DNA from: Pomphorhynchus laevis
Lineage: Eukaryota > Acanthocephala > Palaeacanthocephala > Echinorhynchida > Pomphorhynchidae
Direction of reading: 5' to 3'
DNA: 64,000 bases
Assembly (NCBI GenBank): GCA_012934845.2
Contig: WNNJ02002966.1
Location: 1-64,000, forward strand
How positions within the stretch are numbered: the stretch's first letter is position 1; every line of letters starts with the position of its first letter. Below are positions 46,081 to 58,261 of the stretch, piece after piece. The translations under genes were made by a program, and so were the position numbers. The notes under the pieces are model-generated. The model ran no database searches, was not told the origin of the DNA, and saw only the letters and a program-made list of their open reading frames with translations.

Positions 46081-46904
46081 TATTTTATAAATTAATTATC
46101 GCATTCAACGATATAATTACCAAGTGGCTGTTTACTTATTCATACCTATTAGTAGCTGTAGACTTTAATCCCCTTCCACAAAAACTTAATTGTAGTTAGT
46201 TAGGACTGACACAAATAGTGTCAATTTATTAACCCGCTCTGAGGCTTTCTTAGATAAGATTTTCAAATATTTTTAAAATGAAATCATTAGAAACAATAAA
46301 GGGGCTATAGAAAATAGAAAAAAGTACGCTTTTTATACCTACAGATTAAGGTTTTATTTCCGATATCGTTAGTTGCTGCCTCGGAAGAAACGTTTTCGAA
46401 TTAAAGTATAAATTATAATTTAAAGAATAATTTCACTTTTACCAATCGCAAATATCCACATTAATCAATTAAATTATTACTCATTCAATGCTTTCATTCA
46501 TCTAAAAAATGCCTAAAAATAATATATAAATATATTATTATATGGCTTATGCTAAAATTCTGCGTTTAGTCAAAAATATATAAAATTTATAGTTTAAATT
46601 ATAAAGTTTATAAAATTATTAAAATTAATAATAATTAATTAATAATAATTTATTAATATTATTAAAATTACAATTTATACAAGTTGAGAATAATTAATCA
46701 CAATTTAACAAAACTTAAATAAAATTGAATTGAAATATGAATATTGTCGTAGCAGTAATATAATATTAATGTGAATTAAGCCCATGCGTCTTGGGCAAAA
46801 ACAAGAAATTACGTAAAATAAGAAAAAATATGTATGCACACTATTAAAAATACAATATTATATCGACATAATTTTTATGAATTAATAATACAAGTAATAC
46901 AAAT
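46081..46904. other. AT-rich intergenic DNA
   Basis: Dominated by TTAATAATTAAT-type low complexity; nothing coding seen. Confidence 0.6.
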
Positions 46905-47860
46905 GTTTTACAACAAATCGGACGAAACGCAGTCCGCTGTCATGGTTTCCAACATGTACGCGCTGTTGGCCTGTTTCGTATCCCCTAATTGATTACCGAG
47001 GACGCGCAGAAACTCTATTGCAGATTCGCTCGGATGACCGATAGTATCGACTGCAACCGGGACGAACTCGTACACAGTGCTGATAAGTTCGATGTAGTTG
47101 CGGCGTTTGCGGTGTTCGGCTTCAGAGGACATGGCATTTGGTGAATGAATCGCAATTTGACTAGCTCGGCGGTAGAGGATTGTGACACGTGTAATCCCAA
47201 ACTAGAAGACAACTGGAGCTCAATGGGACTAAGGAAATACCGTCTGGTCATTTAAAATCATGTTCTACGAGTCCCAACGACAAAAGACGTTCGGGAACGC
47301 CAGCAGAACGGAGTGCCTGTCGTATCAACTTGTTTACTGCCGCATTACGGCTGTGACGTGATTTCAATTTACGGCAGTTGAGGACGTAAAGGGGTTCGGC
47401 CGTTGATCTACATGCGTATTTAAACGAGCTCCGAGGTGTCTAATCAAGTCTAAGGGCGATTGCCAACGAGAAGGAGGTATAGTCGAACTTGATTCTGAAC
47501 GCGCTGATAGATTTGCCTCCAAAATGACCCGCTAAACTCGTTCTTTGTAGATTGTAAACGAATTTTGTCAACCAAATAGGTGGAGTCGTTGACAAGCTTG
47601 GCGTGGTGACTTTCATTCAGATGATTCAACCAAAGTCTTTGAGTTTGTTTTTCGTTTGGTAGATCCAATTGCCGACGCCAAATTGAAGTGACGATATGAT
47701 CAACGTCATGTAAAAAAGTGCTGGGTTGATTTCGGATTTCTCCGAAATTGCTGTTACACTCCCGGTCGAGGCGGAGAACGAGGTAAAGAAGGCTGAAACT
47801 GCAAAGAGACATGCGGATTGTAAACCGAGGCCAGCAAAACGAATTGGCATTAGGGCCTAA
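46905..47860 (-). mobile_element. LINE polyprotein C-terminal region
   Basis: In minus-strand order: PIRFAGLGLQSA (47850 region; conserved post-RT GGLGxRSA motif), a spacer, IRQALRSAGVPERLLSLGL and PDGISLVPL (about 47330-47230), and KRRNYIELIS...FVPVAVDTIG...FLRVLGNQLG (47100-46960). These match the usual C-terminus (KRPDGxTLIPW and PVAVETLG blocks) of a widespread animal LINE type whose clade I do not name. At least two frame changes; it is dead. Confidence 0.72.
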
Positions 47861-49525
47861 ATAGTCGTTAGCCTATCGATTTTTACGTTTAGAGTTTCCC
47901 TGGCAATTTGCAACTGCAACTCAACGAAATTCATCAGGTGGTCATGGCACTTATAGCAGGGTGAGGCTCTAAGAAGATGCATAATCAGTGGAAAACTTAA
48001 CGAACTTGAAATTAGGATGAATCATTCTGACAACGAAGCAAAGATAACTGCTTGCTCGTAATCCTAGCTGGGTTAATGCGATCTAAAGCCGTGTTCTCAT
48101 GTGGAGGGTATGTGCAACACATGAGAAGATCGTCTAATTCACCCAACTTCCCGTCGTTCAAATACCTAGTAAAAATGAAGACTTTAATCTATGTGTTAAG
48201 GAATTAATGGTAATCGAGAATAAAAAGGTCCAAGAGATCTCAACGCTGATCACCGCTGCTAGAATAAATTACCCTATTTCCGAGCAGAAGTGAAGAGTAG
48301 GACGCATAAGAGCATATAACGAAACGTAGCATTTCTGGTACTAGCTCGCGAAATATAGAAATCATCACCGATAGATCCAGCAATTGAATGCATTGGGTTT
48401 AACGTTGTCATAATAACGGTCTAACGTTGCCATTCAATTAGTCTAACAATCGATCTAACGTTGCCATCGTTTTATCATCTGAAAATATTGTCATAATGAA
48501 AGTGTCTGCTATTTCCAAATTTTTACTAATTGTTTTTTAATTAACAATACAGATCACTTAATTGAAGATACATATTTTGAATTATACATAAATTTAAAAA
48601 TGGAAATATTTTAATCTTAAAAAGAAATTTTATAACTTATTTCTAGTTTATAAAAACAAATTAATTTTGTGAACTGATTAATAGATAATATATTATGTTT
48701 TAGAATAAAAATTAGCACTTATAAAGAGGAACTGTTATGGTATCAGGCTTATAACCGTTTCTCAACATACCTTAACATCGAGATCAATTGCATACTAATA
48801 AGATATTTCCTCTAACGTAATATGATTGTATATAAATACAAAATAATTAATAATTTTATATTTAATAATTATTATTTAAAACTCAATACATATAATTAAT
48901 TATCCTAGCAATAATCTAATATGAATGTAAATATAACAATGGTTTCTTTAAATATTTGATTTATGAAGAAGTTAGAAATTTCTAGGTTTTTACTTATTGT
49001 GAATTTAGCAGAAAATTTTTTAAACAGTCAATCGATTAGCTTAAATCATTTATTAAATATATAAAATATGCATATTTTGTCAATTGTTACACCCATTATG
49101 AAAGAATTAAAATATAGTAATTAATATATAATATAGTAATTAGAATATATAAATGTATACTTAGGAAAGATCATTGCATTTTATATTTGTCTATTTGATA
49201 AAAATTTACGTTATAAAAGTAAATTGTTTTCAATGCTTACACTCGCTCAATTCAGATACATTTTGATATTTAATCAAAGTTTAATATTTAATTTTTATAA
49301 ATATTAAACCTTATATTTGAATTATGAAAGTATATAATTCTTTTAGGTAAAATGATATCAAATCCTGTTTTAGTTCTAAGCATCGAAAAACAAAAAGGAG
49401 ATATTTTTCGTATTACAGATAATCTATCTACTGCAAATACAATAACACAGTATCTAACACGTGCTCACTTCGCATACATTTCATTGTAATTTTTGAAAAA
49501 TATGTTGAAGCATTCGTTAGCGTAA
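47861..49525. other. Intergenic DNA
   Basis: About 48375-48480 has degenerate repeats of TCTAACGTTGCCAT. 48700-48775 is an inverted copy of the ~110-bp dispersed repeat. No gene seen. Confidence 0.55.
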
Positions 49526-49993
49526 TTATTGCTTATTAATATCGCAATTTTCAGATAGGTGCATACACAATGTGCTGTGATTTGGAATAGCCAATTCTTC
49601 AAAAGTTAGTTCTGAATGAGTGTCAATGCGTTGTACTCCGGAAAATAGCAAAATCTCGTCAGGATCTGATGTTGATATCTGAGCCAATTCTAGTAGTAGA
49701 TCTTTCACCAGCGGTGGAGAATTTTCGCTCTTTAAAGTCACCAAAAAGGTATCTGCTCCGAATTTAATTAAATGCTCTCTTTGAAAACATTTTTGTAATA
49801 CACTCTTACATAATTCGCTCTCAGGCATTGAATCTGGATTTATGTCTCCAATAATATCTACGTTACATTCTGCAAGCGGCTGTCCATAGCAATCTTCACA
49901 TTGCCTATCGAACATTGATTTTTGATCCTCATATCTTTCACCACTCGGGCACGCCATAAGCTTTTCGAAAATGGACATAAAATATTCAGCCAT
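49526..49993 (-). CDS. Small protein with a ubiquitin-like C-terminal half
   Basis: 155 residues, single exon, start 49993. The N-terminal half is Cys-rich (CPSGERYEDQK, then CEDCYGQPLAEC). The second half (about 79-149) has the pattern of a ubiquitin-like fold: a strand FLVTLKS, a helix VKDLLLELAQIS, then DEILLFSGVQRID..SELTFEELAIPNHSTLCMHL, which parallels ubiquitin's [31 protein letters not shown]. No C-terminal GG, so conjugation is not expected. The family is not recognised. A 468-bp ORF amid non-coding AT-rich DNA with balanced composition supports a real gene. Confidence 0.6.
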   Translation of the reverse strand: MAEYFMSIFEKLMACPSGERYEDQKSMFDRQCEDCYGQPLAECNVDIIGDINPDSMPESELCKSVLQKCFQREHLIKFGADTFLVTLKSENSPPLVKDLLLELAQISTSDPDEILLFSGVQRIDTHSELTFEELAIPNHSTLCMHLSENCDINKQ

Positions 49994-49999
49994 TGTATT

Positions 50000-52120
50000 T
50001 GCAACTAAAATTTCACTTTAATTTATTTTTACCACCGAATATATAACGGCGCCAAATTTTAAGTGTGAGTAATTCTAAAATAGATTATTACTGCGAAGAA
50101 CTGAGTTAGCAAATGCCCCGGGGGTTACAGTTAGTTGTTATCTTTTATTCGATATAAGAGGAAAATTTTAAATTATAAATTTTTAACTATACAATATGCT
50201 TTACCAATAAATTCATATTCGTAAGGCAGAAATCATGAAAATACACTTAAGTATAAAGTCACATGTAATTATGTTACTTCGTAATACACTCAAATTGTAC
50301 GTGATTTCTTCCGTATCAAATTTTCTTACATATCAATGTCTAGTAACTTTTATGAATTGAATTTTCCTTTTCTTTAGCGTTTTCCCGTGTAGGAACGGGG
50401 TCCACTGCTTTTGAAAATTGTCTCCATATGGTTCTATCTAGGGTGTATTTGACTTACTGCAGAGACCCTTGATTACTTATCGGTCAGGCTAGTCCGTACC
50501 TTAGGGCGTCGCTTAACGGGGGCGTAGTAGTCCTGACGTTTAGAGCATTGAGATATTATTTCATAATATTGATGCGACGGTTTTATTTTACAGCTGGCTT
50601 GTCACAAAGTCTATCGCTAACCCTCCTTTATCATCATGAGCTTGGGACCAGCCATGGCAGAGTTAATTGTTCTGAATTGCATGATTGAGAAATTTTTCTA
50701 TTAAAATTTATATTTTAATTTCTTGTTTGGATTAATAAATTACAATAAAAATAAAATCCGCATCATATTTTTATTATCATATAGTATATTAGATTATATT
50801 ATTTTGCCCAAATACGAATTATTTACTGAATTCGGCCAATTCAGTAAAAACCGTACTTTTAAATTTAAACATTTAACCTTGACAGAAATATATGCAATAG
50901 AATAAACTATTGTATTATATACTATTATATTATAAACTAATATTATATTTAAGAATTCATTTTCTGCTAGCATAATCATGAAATGAAGTACAACTGCTTT
51001 TTAGAACAAATTGTTCTGTCTTCCTGATGATAATGCAGCAGCTAGCGAAATAAAAATGTTTGAAACATTAAATAAACAACTGAAATTTTTTAATTTATTT
51101 ACTAAATTTTCGAATGCAACTGAATTAATTATCAGAATGTAATCAGTAGGTTAAGTTTTACATAAATATTAATAAATTATTTCACCTAATATCAACGTAA
51201 TATAAAAATATTTATATTTTTATTAATATATGCTAGTATATTTAGTAAATAACGTATACTTTGTTCTAATTTATAGATTTTGACGATTTTTCTTATATAA
51301 GCAGAAAAATAACATTCAATTTGTTCAATTGATGAACAAAATGTATCCATGAACAAATTCTACAAACAAAAACAATTTATTAGTACAACGTATACATTTT
51401 TTCTGATAAATATTTTGCTTGCAGCAGATAGCGATACATAAATTATAATAAGAAGGTTTGATAGAATAAAAGTGTAATAAAATAAAATTGTCAACAATTA
51501 ATCTAAATTATATAAAGATATGAAATATATGTTTTGATATGTTGATGATATATGCGTATTTAATTCTAATATTTTTATTCAATAAGCAAACAAATTTATC
51601 CAGGTAGCCTCATTCTTAAAAAAACCAATATTGATGATAAAGAATGTATACATCTAGATATGAGCATTAAATTAACATCAATTAAAATTACAATTTAACG
51701 TCACTGCTATGAGACTGATATGGTCGAGGAATAGGGTTTGAAACATGATAGAATAGCAGTTCCTCTTGGTGACATATAATCCTTATTCTTATACATCGTC
51801 TGTTATTTATTAGTCAATTCATAAAAATTGATCGAAAAATTGATCAAAAAAGGTAGTATTATTTTATTAATACTTCAATATTTTATATTTTTGTAAAATA
51901 TATTGCATATTATTTTATATATTTTGTATATTTCTCTCATGAATAAATGATGATTAGTTCATCTTACTAAAATGCAATATCAAATTTAAGACTAGAATCT
52001 CAGCTGGAGACATCACATGTTGATCCACATAAATATTTACTGGTCAAAAAAGGTAATATAAAATTATCAAAAGCTAAATCAAATTAACACGTGCAGTTTA
52101 GAATATGACAGAACGTCCTT
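50000..52120. other. Intergenic DNA
   Basis: About 50380-50560 is a GC-richer island (ACGGGGTCC, TAGTCCGTACCTTAGGGCGT) that looks like a fragment of an unidentified repeat. 51725-51835 is a copy of the ~110-bp dispersed repeat. Open stretches at 50723-50979 are AT-driven and not credible. Confidence 0.5.
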
Positions 52121-52124
52121 ATAA

Positions 52125-52292
52125 AAAAGAAAGGATTTATTTTAACGTGGCAAATGCGTGCCAGCGCACGCTTACATGACCACAACAAAACAAAACTGTG
52201 AATCAGGTGTCGAGGTGTGAACGGAGGAGGTGTTTGAATGTGATAAAGGAGGGAGCGCGGCGGACGTCGAGAGGGAGTTGATTCCAGGCGAG
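52125..52292 (-). mobile_element. CR1/L2-like LINE 3' end
   Basis: About 165 bp matching the 3' end of the LINE at 11950-15030 (GTGCCAGCGCACGCTTACAT and TTTGAATGTGATAAAGGAGG in plus-strand reading). A severely 5'-truncated insertion. Confidence 0.88.
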
Positions 52293-52599
52293 TGAAAATT
52301 ATATTTATTTAAAATTATATTATTATATTTATTTTTAATTGAGGCAATTGCATTGCATAAATCACGATTTGTCTTGTTGAAATAACATCTAGTTTAGGAT
52401 ATAATATAAAATTAAATTATTAATGCAATTACGAAAGTTTCAATAAAACACGTCATTATGAATAATTTAAATTAGTTTGCATAATTAAACTCTTTAGCTG
52501 AAATTTATTATAGATAATAAACAATATACTTTGTATTAGAATAAGGTACACTAGATTATCAAATTTCATCAGAGGAAATACGTTATATTATCATGCATT

Positions 52600-52740
52600 T
52601 GACCCCGCTGCATTGTCGGATCGAGGAATATGGTTCGAAACCTGATGACATAGCAGTTCCTATTGGTGACCACTAATCCTTGTTCTGATTCATCGGCTAT
52701 TATTTATTAGTCAATTCATAATAAATGAGTTCTTTAAATT
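52600..52740 (+). repeat. Copy of the ~110-bp dispersed repeat
   Basis: Shares TTCGAAACCTGATGACATAGCAG-like and TTTATTAGTCAATTCATAA blocks with 34.4, 34.8 and 51.7 kb. Confidence 0.7.
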
Positions 52741-54380
52741 TCAATGTTTAATTTTAACTTGATTTAAGTTATATGAAATCTTATATTAAATTATTAAATT
52801 ATTTATAATTATTTATTATTTAATTATTTGAATTTTATTTAGAATTATTTTTAATTTATAAATAATATAAAATACGTAGACTTAGTTAGCTGATATGATT
52901 AATTTGTGCTTGTCGATGCTGGTCCAAAATTAAAAAATTTAGCAAAGTATTTTTTCTGGTTCTCCAAAGTACAAAAAAAAATTTTAAACTCTTGTAACTA
53001 TTATAGTGGATAATTTACTTTTCACAGTTACCTTATTCTAATTTCTAGAGCAACTATAACATGTTTTTGTATGACGACTAAACATTGACTTGACATTGAA
53101 AACTAAACATTGTTTAAGTTTATGATTTCAGTTTTTATATCGATCCTGATACCTTAAATTGATTTTAAAAAGTGACTAAGTGAAAGTTTTTATTACAATA
53201 ACTTCATCAAATATATTCAAAGTAAGATATGGATTGATAACATCTCGATGTTTATTAGATATATATGTAGGTTGTCATGATTACAAACAGGTTGTTGTCG
53301 AAAGCTTTCATTACATTTTTCTCTTCGAAATACTCTGGCTTATAACTTTTATGCAAGAATTGATCTAAAAGTTAAAATTATTGTGTATATAAAATGATTA
53401 ATTTTTTAATTATTAAAGCATAATAAATATTCTATTTTAATTAATATAAAATTAATAAAACAAAGCGTATACGCTTTGTTAGAACGAACAACCAAGTCTT
53501 CATGAGGAAGTTAAATAATATCATTTTCAACCAAGATTCATGACCAATTACATGCTTATAGCCTGTCGTTATTTGACAAGCTTTGATAGATTAAGCGTAT
53601 TTTTGTTCAAAACGTTCTGCGAATTGCATTGCCGAAATGTTTAACTCGGTTCTATTGAGTACAAATTTATGATTCTATGTTTATGTGGTGCGTCTCACTA
53701 AAAATTTTCGAACAACAACAACTGTGTATGCTCTTTTCTGACCAGAAACGTTTGTATTGTAATAATCGTCGTATAAATTCGCTAAAGTCTTCAACTTTAA
53801 CAAATTTAAATTATTTTATTAATTAAATATTTTATTTAATTTATTGAATTATCATTATTTATATTAAAAATAAATGAATAAAAATACATGGGTATTAAAA
53901 TTGTACACTTATATTATATTGTATAATATAATAATTGTATCCAATTGATAAATTGGTATTACTTAAAGCAAATATCAAAATAATTAAATTATATAATAAT
54001 AAATTATAATTAATTAATAATTATAAAAAATATAATATAAAATATTTTAAAATTTTTTTATAACATTATAATATCTTACAGCATTTTGAATATAAAGCGC
54101 AATAATACTGTGAAATTTTACAATATTTTGATGAATTAAAATTTCACTTAGAATATTAATTATCTAGCAATTACTAAAATAATGAAAAAAAAATTCACAT
54201 TAAATAAATTGATCATTACTCAGTTGCATCGCTAACGCCGGAGCAAAATTTATTTGTAACTATTTTAGAAATGGCTGTAATTTTATTTTTCATCAAATAA
54301 AATTTCACAATTCCACAGATTTTAGCCCATACGAATTTAGATGTATTTGATTGCAAAACTTCATGCATTATTCATAATAT
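52741..54380. other. Intergenic DNA downstream of the DGK gene
   Basis: AT-rich. The only notable item is an exact 22-bp palindrome at 53459-53480 (AACAAAGCGTA and its complement). No gene seen. Confidence 0.55.
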
Positions 54381-55724
54381 TCATGATCGTCCGGGACCAA
54401 ATCTTAGAGAAGATAAAACTCTCTTAAGAACCTGGGGGTCATCATTACAGGCTAGATTACGAAGTCCGATAACTTGATTATAGCAACTGATTACAATTCT
54501 GCATGGATGGAGTTCAATTGGTTCACCGTCTACCTTTACGGGAATTGGTGACTTTATCAGCAGTTCTGCAACTTTGCATTGAAAAATGCGATGACCACGT
54601 CCTCCTAGCAAAATGTCACTAAATTCAAGAGCGGTGTAAGCAATTACTTCCAAAATGCCATCGTCTGCCTTTTGTTTTGACCATTTCTCGTTGTAGGGAA
54701 TTCTAGATAACTCGTTTGCTCCACCCCAAGGTTTACATCCACCCGCGTAACTGGGTATGTTTAGAAATAGCAAAGTATCTGGTTTTAGGTATGACATTCT
54801 TAAATTCATTTGTACTCCATCGCATACCAATTCAACAACATCAGCTAATGATTTATCGGCAAAAAGACGTTCTATATTAAACGTCTGCTTAAGATACTCA
54901 TTAGTATAATGCCAAATATTTTGAATACGTGATCCACCCGTTTTTGAATTTGGTCCATTTTGAGCGAACGTGTTTTCTCGATTTTTATGAAATTTAAGAG
55001 CAACAGCAGCGTCTAAGCCAATACTAAGATAGTTATTGAAGATGTTATATTGTAAGACTTTAGTGTTTTTGCTTTGCTCGTTTAAACTGTTAATAGGGCT
55101 GATGTCTAAATGCCATCTATCGATTTTCACTATTTCTGCATTCATTACGCTTTCTACCAACTTTTTAGTATCCTGAGTTCTATCGAATGTATATCCCCAG
55201 TTAAGAAATCCGGCCATGTCATTTCCAGTTCCAAGCGGAATGACAGCGACCGAATTTCTATCTAGGAGTCCGGTCTTATCAAGGGAATCGAATGTCCACG
55301 CACTCGTACCATCTCCTCCTGCGGCGATTATGCGGTAACCGGTGTTTTCATAGCTTCTTTGTTTAAGGACATCACACATGTTAAAATTACTGTTCTCCTC
55401 GTTAAGTTCATACACATTCTCCGGATTAATAATCTGACGTAAAAGTTTCGCCAGCACTTTCCCGTGACCTCCTCCACTTTTGGTATTTACAAAAGCCAAT
55501 ATACCGTTGTATTGGGTTTTGTAATCGGTATAACTTCTCTCGATGCATATATTATTCTCAGAAACCGCCCTTCTACGATGTGTTGGATATAACAAGCACG
55601 AGGACACGTGATGATTTTCATCCAAAAAAGTAGAATTTTCGCATTCTAGATTTTTAAAGTGTTCTACGTAGGTAATTTGTAAGGTCGGTCTTGCGTTTTC
55701 TAGTTCTCCTGAATTCAATAACAT
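54381..55724 (-). CDS. Diacylglycerol kinase, catalytic core only, intronless
   Basis: 447 residues. It phosphorylates diacylglycerol to phosphatidic acid. Residues 74-180 form the DAGK catalytic domain with VNTKSGGG (80-86), the nucleotide-binding GGDGT (136-140) and IPLGTGNDMAGFLNWG (162-177). About 205-425 is the accessory domain: DRWHLDI, NYLSIGLDAAVA, LNIPSYAGGCKPWG and VDGEPIEL. The first ~70 residues show no C1, EF-hand or PH domain, so it is a short form; the region before the start has no obvious C1 exon. No introns, unlike the GalNAc-T gene, so a retrocopy origin is possible, but the frame is fully open with all motifs. The exact animal DGK type cannot be assigned. Confidence 0.88.
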   Translation of the reverse strand: MLLNSGELENARPTLQITYVEHFKNLECENSTFLDENHHVSSCLLYPTHRRRAVSENNICIERSYTDYKTQYNGILAFVNTKSGGGHGKVLAKLLRQIINPENVYELNEENSNFNMCDVLKQRSYENTGYRIIAAGGDGTSAWTFDSLDKTGLLDRNSVAVIPLGTGNDMAGFLNWGYTFDRTQDTKKLVESVMNAEIVKIDRWHLDISPINSLNEQSKNTKVLQYNIFNNYLSIGLDAAVALKFHKNRENTFAQNGPNSKTGGSRIQNIWHYTNEYLKQTFNIERLFADKSLADVVELVCDGVQMNLRMSYLKPDTLLFLNIPSYAGGCKPWGGANELSRIPYNEKWSKQKADDGILEVIAYTALEFSDILLGGRGHRIFQCKVAELLIKSPIPVKVDGEPIELHPCRIVISCYNQVIGLRNLACNDDPQVLKRVLSSLRFGPGRS

Positions 55725-55883
55725 TTTTCTTCCACTTTAGCTTTCCAGAGGCACAAGGAAGTAACTTAATTTGTTATATTTAAATTTATCAGAATATATA
55801 TGCTGTTGTTAAACAAAGTCACACAGATAGAAAACCTACTTTAAACTTGTGAAAATTAGTTTTCGCAAAATTTACTGAAAACG

Positions 55884-56078
55884 TTAAAACAAAAAAACTA
55901 GACACGATGAAGAAACCACAAGATTTCCGACAAGTAAATTATCATTGAACAGGACGACTAAATACGTGACATCACATTTTTGATCTGCATTGTTGTTACA
56001 TGCTAAAGAAATTTGTTTACCGATGAATAATAGTGTTTCGCTTTTTGAACGATTACTTGATGATACGGTAATCTGCAT
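55884..56078 (-). CDS. Possible short upstream exon or small ORF
   Basis: 64 residues, 160 bp upstream of the DGK start on the same strand. The composition (SSNRSKSE, then ISLACNNNADQKCDVTYLVVLFNDNLLVGNLV) is less AT-driven than neighbouring frames and includes alternating hydrophobic runs. No domain is recognised. It might be a 5' exon of the DGK gene, or chance. Confidence 0.25.
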   Translation of the reverse strand: MQITVSSSNRSKSETLLFIGKQISLACNNNADQKCDVTYLVVLFNDNLLVGNLVVSSSCLVFLF

Positions 56079-56079
56079 T

Positions 56080-57760
56080 ATGTTAATTTCAACAGACAGA
56101 AATAAACTGAAATATGTATTAATTTGTTCTGCTTAAAAGTTGAGAATTCAGATTTTAGAATTTTAGAATTTAAAAAGTCACGCAGAAATTAATTCGAGCT
56201 TAATCGACTAAAGCATATTAAATACATACTGAAATACTATTTCAGTTATTTTATTTTAAAATATTAGTCTATATGCGCCTATTTTTATCATTTTGTAAAA
56301 TTTCACTGCAAGTAAATAGGAGGTTGAGTAATGCCATTCTAGTTTTAAGTTATTGATTGTCCATGTCACTAAGCAAAGCTCTACACATGCCACAGATCTG
56401 CTATAGTCAATCTTCTTAGATAAGATCTTATTTTAACAAAATAATCGGAATGAAATTTTAAAAAATTTAAAATTATGAATTTAATTTCAATTTTTAAATT
56501 TAAAAAATTTTAATTCATGATTTAAGATAATGATAAATTTAATATTTAAATTTAAAAAATTCTTATTTTTCAAATTTAATATTTTTCAAATTTTAAATTT
56601 GAAAATGAAGTGAATAAGACACTTATATAGTTTGTATATATCTTATATAGTTCTTATAAATTCTTTTAACAAAAATCTTGAATCATAAAATTGAATTATA
56701 AAATTAATATTATAAATTATAAAATTAATTATAAAATTTTGAATCATAAAATTTCTAATTTTATTGGAAATTTACATAAATTTTATATTATTTATAGAAA
56801 TCTTAACATTTATAATATTTATATAATATTTAATGATTGCAAATTATGATAACGCCTTTATCGAATCTTTTTAAATGTTAATTTACAATTGAATTAAATG
56901 CATTTTGGTATCAATTGAGATTAGAGTAGACTTGAAAACTTCCATCTAGTAGTTGATTATAAATCATAAATTTAAATGCTATAAATTTTAATTATATATT
57001 AATTATATAATTAAAAATAATATTTAAATGCTAAATATTTTAATTATATATTAATTATATAATTAAAAATAAATTAATTATATAATCTATATAATTAATT
57101 AAAATTAATTTTATAATAAATTATATTATTTTTCTTGAATTCCACGAATAATTTAATAAATATTAAATTAATACTGAGATGTTAATAATCAATGAATAAA
57201 AACCTATCTGAACTGATCAGTCTTTCTAATCGAAATTACAGTTCCGATTAAATTAATTAAAACATAGAATTTTAATATAATTATTATACGCTTAAATAAA
57301 TAAATATATTTAATTATTTTTACAATACAATTATAAATAACTTATATTACTATTTTGAAATTTTCTATATATTAACTGATTTTAATATTTTGTGCCTCTG
57401 TCTGGTGCTTGTTGTGATCTTCGTACAATATGTAATCTTTGAGATATTTCGTCATTCAAGAGAGTGGCTACTAACCCTTAATAATACTGTTTCCATATCA
57501 TTACTGCTTGACTCGTTTATTGTGTTTGAAATCGTAAATATTCTGTTTAGTGATATGAAGTTATCTTGGGCATCGAAAGTACCAATAGATTAATCGTATA
57601 TATTGAGTATATTATGAACCAGCAGGAATATAATCATCCATTTCCACTGGCCAATTACGGAGAAACTCTACATAGTCTTATTCGCCGAGCTTAACATTCA
57701 AACGAATCTTTAGAGGAGTATATGAAAGTATACTTAAATTCTTACGTCTAGGGGCTTTGA
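56080..57760. other. AT-rich intergenic DNA
   Basis: Long low-complexity tracts (AAATTT, TTAATTATATAAT). Nothing coding is supported. Confidence 0.6.
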
Positions 57761-57769
57761 CCACACAGC

Positions 57770-58160
57770 TACATATCTTGCCCTACTCTCCTGGCCCACA
57801 ATCCCCATCCGGATACAACTCTACCTTCTCGTAACTTTTCGTCCCAGCGCTGTCAACTCCCCATCGTTCATCAACCTGTCTTTATTAGATTATACTCGCC
57901 CAACCTCCCTATCGCTGCGTTCCCGTCATTCCCTCTTACTCACGTTCCTAATTACTCTAACAACTACGATATCCGATCCTTCCTCATCGCCGCTTTACCC
58001 GCCAGAAATTAGCTCTCTATCGATGTCCGCTGTCTCACTTCTTTATCACATTTAAATACAGCATCCGTACCAATCTTCTAGACATGCTTTAGATTTTTTT
58101 TCGTGGTCATGTAAGCGTGCGCAGGCACCCATTTGCCACGTAAAAATAAATCTTTTTTAT
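57770..58160 (+). mobile_element. CR1/L2-like LINE 3' end, plus strand
   Basis: Reads as the C-terminal part of the LINE at 11950 on the opposite strand, ending CGTGGTCATGTAAGCGTGCG and a CACGTAAAAATAAATC tail. It lies tail to tail with 58262-58800. Confidence 0.85.
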
Positions 58161-58261
58161 ATGCAAGTAACCCAAATTATTAGCAAGAGAATGTAATTTA
58201 AAGAAAACGTCAGAAACAGATCAGAGATCAATAAATGTTACCCTTTTATCCATTGTCTTTA

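Noticed and set aside
50723-50979. Overlapping 60-61-residue ORFs on both strands
   Set aside because: AT-rich low-complexity frames with no domain or conserved feature.
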